Assembly: GCA_005223375.1 (NCBI GenBank)
Contig: RXOD01006328.1
Coordinates: 1-10,682, forward strand
Origin: Amoebophrya sp. AT5.2
Lineage: Eukaryota; Sar; Dinophyceae; Syndiniales; Amoebophryaceae
Reading direction: 5' to 3'
DNA: 10,682 nucleotides
Notes under the pieces: generated by a model
Database searches by the model: none
Seen by the model: the letters and a program-made list of their open reading frames with translations, nothing else
What the model was told of the DNA's origin: nothing
Shown: one piece after another, positions 1 to 9,000 of the stretch
How the letters are laid out: the number at the start of each line of letters is the position of its first letter
Position numbering within the stretch: the first letter of the stretch is position 1
Made by a program: the position numbers and the translations under genes

Positions 1-3000
1 GAGCCGGAGTCTGCGTCGGCAGAAACGACAGCCACAGTCGTTGGAGACGCTGCTTTCCACTGCGCGCAGGAAAGCGAGAACGAGGAAAAATTCGTGGCGG
101 ACACCACGGTGAAAGACAGCATGGACATCACGGAAAAACCGACGAGTGCACCGGCAGCGGAAGCAAACGCGCCGAAGGAGGACTGCAGCCTGAAAAGCAG
201 TTCGCCGGTAGCCGGCATCGGAGCAGAGTGTCAGCGGAGCAGCGGGCCGGCGTCCGCGAGCAAAAGGGATTCCGTCGTCACCAGAACTTTTTTGTCCCGC
301 GAAGCAGCGTGGTGCCGCGCGATGGCAAAAAGAAATTTTGCCGCTCAGCCCAGTTGGATTCATCGCATGGTTCCCCAGGGCCACATTTCGCAGGGGAAGC
401 CGAAGAAAACGCCATTTCCGAAATTGGTGCGGAGCTATGGCATCAGCGCGACGACGGCGTGGAATCAGAAAAAGGCTGCGAAAGTGGCGCGGAAACAGAA
501 AAAGACGGCGACAGTAGAGTTCGCATCTACTCCAGAGCAGCAGTACTCCAGAAATCCCCAGACCAGCGCTCCGCGCATTGCGCCGGCAGCAAGACGGCAC
601 CCGCCAAGTCCGCTTACCCACGGTCCAGTCGAGAAGATTTTCAGTCGGGCCCCGCGCCGGGTAAGGAAGGGAAAAGCCCGTCGGACCCCCATGCGCCCCT
701 GTCGCGAGGCCGCCCCGGAGAATAGTTGGGTCAAACGCACGATGCGTGAGCGGCCGGTCGCGAAGGAAACCGGGACGGGGAAAAGGACGCGGAGGCGGAT
801 CCAGCCGCGCCGGGTGCGCAAACCGAAGAAGTGCTGCGGCGAGGATGAACATTTCAACGAGCCCTGCTCGCTCGACGAGGCAATTCGGATACTGGACGAA
901 GCCCTTAGGGCACTGGAATTCCATCCGTGCCCGCCGCCGCCACCAGCAGAACAGCTACTTCGGATCGACCTGGTCAACCCGCTGGTCCGCAGTATCGAAA
1001 GGCTGTTTTGGGACGATTTCGAGCTGCTCTCTCTACGCGCAGATCACGCCAGTCTTTTCCCGGCGGCAGTTCCGCGTCCCGCAGCAGCCGCAGAGAGCGC
1101 ACCCGGGGTGGAAAGCGAAGCGGCGGTGACACAACCGACGGCAGCGTCCGCGGAGGCCACTAAAGTAGTCCGAGTGCAAACCGTGGCGCACTCTGGGCCT
1201 ACGCATTGTGGTCTCGCAGCGCTGAAACACATCATCGACGCACATCATCAACGCGGCCAGAAAGATGCGAGCGTCGAGGCGGCGGAACTGGTTCGACGAG
1301 CGATCGCGGACACGGATGTGCAGTACGCGATTCTGCACAAAGGCGAAATAACGATTTCGCAATTTTCGACGATCCTCGAGCGGGCCGGAATCAGCGTCAG
1401 AGCACTCCCGGCGCACCGATGGCCGACGACAGAAGACGGGGTCGCCGAGGTCCAGATCGATGCCATGCGGAGCCCGGAAAAACTAGGAGCGGACCAAGAA
1501 CCAGCTGCGGCGTGGGTAGTGTTTGGTGCAGGACATATCGAGGTGGCAACAAGCGCCGCTCCGGAGCCCTGCGTCACGCACCACCCTCCGGCAGAAACCG
1601 GACACTGCGCGCCTGCCGCCCCGCTGCGAGGCAAGCACGACGGAAAAACGAAAATCTCTTTGGAGAACCTGCAGCGGTTCGTGGCGGCGTTGTTGGCGAT
1701 CGAGGGCGAGGCGACGGTGCCCGTATTCCGCCAGGCGTCGTCGGGATCAATAAGAGTTTTACTTAAGAGTTCGCTCTGTACGCAAGTAAGACACCTCGTG
1801 TGGTGGCAGCGTGCCCGGACTTTAGAAGTCCAGGGCGAAAACTCTTTTAGTAATTTCTCTTTGGCAGACGCGGTCGCACAATGGAGAAAGGAAGAAAAGG
1901 TCGACCGGGGGGTGGTCGGATCAATCGTCATAGTGCCAGTTTGGGACAAGCTCCACGAGCTGGAGAAGTGGAAGCTAGCGCCCGCGCGCGCGGGAACTGA
2001 GACACCGCGGAGTCCACGCGAAAGCCACGCGATCGGCGACGGCGGGCCAACGAAAAGGGACCTGCCCCCCCGTGCTGCGTTGATGCAGCTGGCAAGCGAC
2101 GTCTTCCACAGTGACGAGCATCCGACGCCTCCTTCGCAGAAGCGGCCCCGGCCCATCGAAGACGACTCTACTTCCTCAGCAATAGTTTTCCCTGAGGCAG
2201 CGGCAGTCAACTCCGCGTGTAAACCACACTACGAGGAGGCGAGAGCAGACGTACTACAAGGCGGAGTACTGTCGTGCATCAACTCGGTCGGAATTTCGTC
2301 GGTAAGTTCGCCGACGACGAAACGGCAGCGTCTCAACGACGACTACCATCCGTGCGGCAGCGAAGGCGAAGCGGCAGCAAGGAGTCCTCCCCCAAACGTA
2401 CGCCAGGAGGCAGAGGAAAGCAAAACGGCGCGGGACCCTTACATGGGTGACGGCGGAAGCGAAGTCGCAGCTTGGGACTTCTCGCCGAACGCGGCCCAGG
2501 AAGTCGAGCGAAGAAAAGCAGAAAAGGACTGCTTTTGGAAGAAAAGGAAAAAGTCGACCTTCTTAGCTCCAGCCAGCTTCCTCCACGACAGTGACGCTGA
2601 TGCCGCGACGAGAGTTGCCCCTCCAGCCGCCTCGAAACAGCAGTGCAAGCTGGGCGATTTCGGCGGAACGGAGAGATGTTCCACGATAGCAGTGTGTCGT
2701 GGAATGTCATTTTCAAAAGGTACCACGGATAAGTTGGTAAGGGCGTTAACCAACGAGTTGGGTTGTCCAAGAGGCGACATTACCCTTCCTCGTAACATCG
2801 GTGCAGCATCTTCCGAGTTGCAGCTCGGATTTCGAGTGCGGGCGCAGGCGGCAGCTTTCGTTAACGAGTACCAAGGTGGTAAGGCGGCACGCGCCCAGGG
2901 CGAGCAGGAGGTTGTCTTCGACATAAAGACCTACACGAACGCGGTACCTGCCCAGTCCGTGGGACGTAGAGTTTCCGGCCGACGACATCCATCAGACGAT

Positions 3001-6000
3001 GAGGCCAAGTGTCCGCCGGCCCCGCGCGCGGACGTGCGAGATCGCGGCGCCAACGACGACCCTAGCCCAAAGCAACAACCTCCTCGCAGCTCTAGTGTAA
3101 TTTCGCCTGGTACGGTCGGCGGGAGCGGCCACAGCAGGCACCAAGCAGTCGCGAAAAGTGAAGGAAGCAGCAAGTCGCACGCCTCGCCCCTGCCGGAAAA
3201 TTCATCATCGTCGTCTGCGAGCGAGTCCCCGCTATTCACGCCGTTGCAGGGACGCAACCAATCTTCCGCGGCGGCAGTTTCTGGGCTGCAATCACTGGTA
3301 TTCGACTACTCAAGCGACGAGGAGTTGTTGCGGGGTCGGGACGTACCTGCGCTGGCTGCAAACGAGGATGATTTGCTGTGGGAGGAGACCAACAGCGGCG
3401 CACCTCCCGCAGAAGAGCACGTCGACGTGCAACATACCGCCGCCGAACAGCCACCAAAGAGGCGGAAGCTGTCGCTCGGATTCAGCCTGGAAGACGGATT
3501 GTTGTTAGAAGAAGTGTCTACTGAAGAGCTATCAGTAGACCAAATTTCGTTGGCAGATGTTCTCCACGACGATGACATCGCAGTTGGGCCGCAAGCGAAG
3601 AAAGCCAGGAAGCCGAAAAAGGAGAAAGAAGTGAATACAGCAATTCGTATTCTAGCGATAAGGGGAGCCTCCGACTTTCTCCGTCTTCAGCAGATAACAA
3701 AAGCAGCAAAATTTTCGGTAACTGAGGAACAGATCCTATTGGACGGCTACGTAGTCGATGTCCACGTCTTCAGCCGGCGGGTGAGCGGCTGCGCCGTGCA
3801 GAGAAAACCTGGAGGCGAATTGGTCGGCGAATTGATGCCTGATTGTCTTGGAACTGTTTCGGCAGAGGACAAGCAACTTCAAGCCGCGGAGGAGCCGAAG
3901 CTGCTACGGAGCTGTGCGCGGACCGGAAGTGGAATCAACGGCGGATTAAGCACTCTTCAGAAAAAGTGGAACACCAAAACAGCACGAGACGATCACGACA
4001 AGGAAAACGGGAGAGAAGGCGAAAAGGACGTCAGAACAATTTCCCTGTGGGGCGCGGTATCAAAGGAAATCGCGGCAAAAGAAGTTGATCGCCGAAGAGC
4101 GAGCAACTACTTCCGCCGCATTCGCGTGGCCTCCATGGTTACGCACTCGGCGAAAGAAGTAACGACCAGGTTGCAGCGGGTGTGCGACACCTACGCGAAG
4201 AAGGAGAATGTGCAAAGAATCGCGATCAACAAAGGGGGACGTGCCCCGCAGTGGTTCAACCCAGAAGCAAAGATGTGGATGGAGGATCCAAGCAGCATAC
4301 CCAAAGTAGTCGCGGATTACTTCCAATGGAGGAGTGCAAACAATTCAACGAAGTCCAAGCACCCCACAAGCGCCCGCGCGCCGGAAATATGGATCGAGGC
4401 CGTCGACTTGTGCGTGATCAGCGAGGCTGCAGCCGCCGCCGCGACCGAGTGCGGATGGTCAGTATGGTCTCACGCGGACAAGGACAGCGTGTTGCCCCTC
4501 CTGTACGCGACGACGCAGACGGACTACCCCATTTTCATTGCACCAGCAGAAGAAGTTCGGCTGCTCAATTGCACGAGGGGCTTCCTTCTGGAGCGCAGCC
4601 GCGCACTCTCGTCGAGGCTTGGCAAGGCCGCCCAGACCCGCGCCGACAAGAAGCGAGCACCGACACAAAAGCCTCTCCGCGAGGGGCAGAAAAACGTGGA
4701 CTCCAGCAAGCTGCAGCTGCGGCGGAAGGCGCCAAGCATCACAATCACCGCTGACGACGGCGCAGGGCCAGCGGTGTGGAAGGCGGTGAGAGTAATACAG
4801 AAGCACCTTACGATCGATGCAGGTGACGACAAGTGGGCCCGCGGCAAACTCCGCATTGAAGACACGGAACGCCGTAGGCTCGAAGCCCTGTCACGGTGGA
4901 AGGTCAACGTGCTGCGGTTCGAGTACACGGGGGCCAAAAACATAGCACCATGGGAAAAGCACCAGATCGACGCCATCAATGACGAACTGCGTCCTGCCGG
5001 TTGGTGCCTGAGCGCCAAGACAGCGTACTCCCCCGATATCCTGTTCCTGGTCAGTACCGGGACCGCCGAGAAGTGGGCGGCGGAGTTCGAGGTGCAGAAG
5101 AAGAAATGGGATGAAGAAAAGAAAAACCGAAAGGAGATCCTCCTGCAAAAGTACCCGAAGGGTAGCGCTGCAGAAAAGGCGCTGAAAGAAAGAAGGGCTG
5201 CAGGAATGGCAATCAGTGCCGCGCGGCGAAAGGAGCTCGACTCGCAGCCTGCTGAGCCCGGTAAGGAAGTGGAGACGCAGATACTGCGAGGCAAGACGGC
5301 AGCTTCCTCTTCCACGAACCAAGACCAAGAAAGCGCCGCTGCAAAGACATCCGAAAGAGCTGCGGCGTGCACAGGCACTCGCGGGAAAAAGAAAGGCGAA
5401 GAAACAGCTGCAGCCCCGCGCAAAAAGGCCCGCCTCGCAGCCACGGTTCAGCAGGACTCGGAGGAAATAGTAAGCGGCAATCGAGAAGTAGCGGACGCCG
5501 CGTCATCAAGTGCTGCTTCTTTCAGCGGCGCGGCGCCAGATCCAGCGAGAACGACGGGGCAAAAGGACGCAGCGGAAAGTGTTGCTTCACGCCCTCGCTC
5601 GTCGCCACAAGCGGTTGCGGTAGCGGTGGGAAAATTTAAACATTCTCCTCAGATCGCAGGTGCGCTAGGCGGATCCAAGACTACGGCGCTGCTCCGGTCG
5701 GCATCCGGTACTGAGGTCATCTACTCCTCCGCGAAAAACAGGACTAATATCGCCAAAGTCCTTCACTTGGAGTCATCGAAAACGCGTCCGATTTACGCCT
5801 CCGTCAAGTTCAATCAAGGAGACCTCGCGGAAGTCGTCGCTGCCAAAGACGGGCTCATCGAAGTAAGAATTATCGCCGGATATTTCTTGAAGCACCCCGC
5901 GCCGGCTAGCTGGCAGGTAGTGATTATCACAGGCCATCATTCCCAATGGCTTGCAATAGGAGAGCACCTCCCCGCCTCCGAGTGGAAAGACGATTGGATG

Positions 6001-9000
6001 GCCGCCGCCCACGCGAATACCGATCCTGCTGAGGATAGGAGCGGCGGAAACCGTAATCAGGAAAACGAGCAGCCGAAATGGACCGTCACAAACGCGGGCA
6101 ACATCGTTTGGAGCAATACTTCGTCTCGTCGGATCGGAGCGCGCAGCAACGCAGTAGCCGGCATGCAAGAGGTTCCGCCCGGCGAGGAAGACGACGCGGT
6201 CGAAGACGACCTCCCAGAAGACGGCTGCCTCCACGCGGTGTCGTCATTCAACTCAAACGGCTCCCAGACCAACATGAACAAAGTTGAAGACATAGCAGTC
6301 CAGTCGGCTCGCACAGCAGCAGAAAAGGAATGTCGCAGGTGGCGACTCACGGTACTAGAACAGGAGACGCATATCATCAAAACGGCACCGGAGGACTTCA
6401 AAGCCAAGCCTACTCCCCGCGAGCAGTTCCAAATCCGCACATTAGCCGCCACCGACGACGGGGAAATAGGAGGCTTGGCCACAGGAGGCGCAGCAGTGCG
6501 GGATATCAGGGAGCCAAGCGCGGACCGCCAGTGTCCTCCGCCGCGTACCTCCTTCGCCAAGACTATTCTTACCAAAAACAGCGAGCCCGGCAGTACGACG
6601 CAAGTCATAATGCCGCAAAGGGTCAAAAAGGACTTCTTCGCGTGGATAGCGGCAGCTATAGGCGCGGAGGACAACGTGCTGTATGTATCCGTCTACGCTC
6701 CACCATTCACATGGTACTCCGGCGAAGTTGACGTCCAGTTCGTTCGCCGTCAGCTGAAGGAGGCGGGCGGATGGCTTGCCGCTGCGCGTAGGCGCGCGGA
6801 CGGAATAATCATCGGCGGCGACATCAATTCTGAGTACTCAGATACATCACGTTCCGCGATGATAGATTCGATCCGGAGCTCGGGCGGCAACAAACGTCTA
6901 AACGACACTACTCGAAAACTGCTGGCAGACCTGGTTGCGGCTGTCACTACGGATGCTGTTCCCGCGAAGTTGAATGGCGTGCTGACGTACAGAGGGCATT
7001 CGCGACCAGATTTCATCGCCACAAAGGGGAGGATATTCGCCGACTCTTCCACCTCGTTGTCGATCGGCTACTGGCAGACCGACTCTCCTCACCCGACTTG
7101 GACTGACATCGGAGACGAGCCGGCTACGAGCTTTTCCGACCACGCTGCGGCCCTCCTCGCAGGTACCATTGGCGAAGGCGAGGACGGGCCCCGAGCAGAG
7201 GGACTTGATGTCGGGGATGCTGACTGGCCGCGCAAATTCTGGCGCAAAGAGGCGCGGGAAGAAGAAATAAGCCGGCAGGTACGCACCGCGATCTTTCCAG
7301 TGGAGCACCCGGCGATGATCTTCGGGCGATTCGACGAATGCAGAATTATGCCAAAGAATTATCTGCCCACGGACGGATTGCAGGCGGCATCCGAACGAGA
7401 CCGGTGCAGGGACGTCGGTAGGAGTTGCAAGACGGGGCGCAGCGACACAATGGACCCCGAAGATGAGGAGATGTTCGTCTTAACCACAGAAGAGCGGCTA
7501 CTCGGCGCTGCAACACTGCAGGACTTCGAGGAGGGCGTGGCGTGTTGCCTCACCGATCTGGGGCTGGCGGCCGAGAGAACTTTTTCGGCTGCTGTACCGC
7601 GACAGGAGCGCGCATCTGCGGACGAACCGAAGCCGGACGTAGGAAGAGAAGCAGCTTCGACCTCCTTCTTCGGATTAAAACGCGGTCAGCCGGTGGAGGT
7701 ACCCAGCGGCCTTTTAATAGACGGTTATCCGGTTACGTCTCAGTTGATGGCAACCGCTGGAGTGTTGCGGCACTTCCTGTGGAAGCCTGCACTCCTGAAG
7801 CAGGCGGCAGGTTACCCTCCGGACAGAGTGCCTTATCGCGAATCTCTCGCGGCCCTGCACCGGCTTGCGAAAAAGGCAGCTCCTTTCGTCATATCCGGAG
7901 ACTTCATCGACCGGGCTCTGGACGCGCTAAACACGGACACCCAAGGAAGACAGGGGGTACGTGGCAGGCACTTTAAAGCGCTCGGACCGGCGGCGCGCGG
8001 TCACCTCGAGAGGCTGATGAACAATTCTTTCCTCGCGTTACGGGACGCGAAGGACGAGCAAAGCCTGCGCCAAGAAATTCAGCGACCGGTGTACTCGGGA
8101 ACTACCTTAGCGAAGTCCCCCGCAGTCACCACTGTAGACAAGTTGCGGCGTGTATATTCCTCGCAGATAACCGAAAAGTTGGGCGATCTGGCGCGAGGGA
8201 TGGAGGTACAGGCACAGGTGATAGCCAGAGGCATCCTCCGCTGCGGCATTCCTCTGGGAGGGATGCCAAACATCTCTCTTCTTGTGGCCGAGATGCTGCG
8301 GCACTACCAGGGCAAGGTAGTGATGAAAAGGAGCCGCCTCCTTTTCAAGGCATCTCTTGACCTGCGTGCATGTTTCGACGCGATTCCGGAGCGAGCAGTT
8401 GTCATCGTGCTGCTCAACCTCGGCGTCCATCCAGTACTCATACTGCGCGAGCTACTCCGAATAGGGGGACGAAAAGTCTTTATGACTTCTGGAAAGTGGA
8501 CGGCACTCGCGGAAAACTCGTCCCATTGCCTGCAGGGTACGGCGGTAGCAATGGAAGTAGGCGCCATTTTATTAGTGCCTCTTCTTCGCATGATCCGGAA
8601 GTTTCTCCGCTGCTGTTACTCGGACGACGGCTTGCTCCTCGCGGATGCTATTACGGCCGCATCGAAACGGCTGGAGAGCGACCTGGACCAGTTCCAGAAG
8701 CGATGGGACGCCCCCGTCCACGAGGTCAGCGCAGACGATCTCGACGAGAGGCACGGCGGGGACCCGAACGAAAAAAGGACAACAATTTTCGACGTTGGAT
8801 GCGGCGACCACGAGCAGCACCACGATACGGAACTTGGCGAGATCCTCGCTACCATTGAGGCGTCTTCAGTGGTAGACGATACCGAGACTTCGTTCCCGTT
8901 TCTGCCTGCCGATATACCAGCCGGACGAGTGGAACGAGTGTGGCAAGGGATCGCGAGGGCACTACACCGCTTTGCGGATGTAGTGCATGTCTTCTTCGCC

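Larger units (their letters stand above)
2080..3625 (+). other. Low-complexity linker with repeated nuclear-localisation-like basic clusters
   Basis: This segment is dominated by Ser, Pro, Ala, Glu and Asp and is broken by one folded-looking block (2677-2979). Short basic clusters recur, several followed by acidic residues: KRPRPIEDD (2140-2166), KRQRLNDD (2320-2343), KKRKK (2539-2553), PPKRRKL (3451-3471, the closest to a classical monopartite NLS) and KKARKPKK (3598-3621). A further one, RKKARL, lies outside at 5419-5436. A serine run (SSSSSASES) sits near 3205-3231. The composition suggests a disordered, possibly phosphorylated linker that carries the complex into the nucleus. No enzyme motif is visible here. 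Confidence 0.45.

Noticed and set aside
94..96. GTG at 94 as the start codon
   Set aside because: The frame is open upstream to the window edge and the element is eukaryotic, so a GTG start is unlikely; an upstream start or the ATG at 121 fits better.
1248..2210. Antisense open frame of about 320 residues
   Set aside because: It lies wholly opposite the polyprotein, is rich in Ser/Arg/Cys/Pro with no domain-like pattern, and is the kind of frame expected by chance opposite GC-rich codons.
2302..2307. GTAAGT inside the ORF as a splice donor
   Set aside because: The frame runs through it without interruption and the protein is continuous, so no intron is needed.
4524..5444. Antisense open frame of about 306 residues
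   Set aside because: It is a compositional shadow: Phe/Ser/Leu-rich runs mirror the Lys/Glu/Arg codons of the coiled-coil-like segment on the + strand. The hydrophobic stretches do not look like genuine membrane helices.
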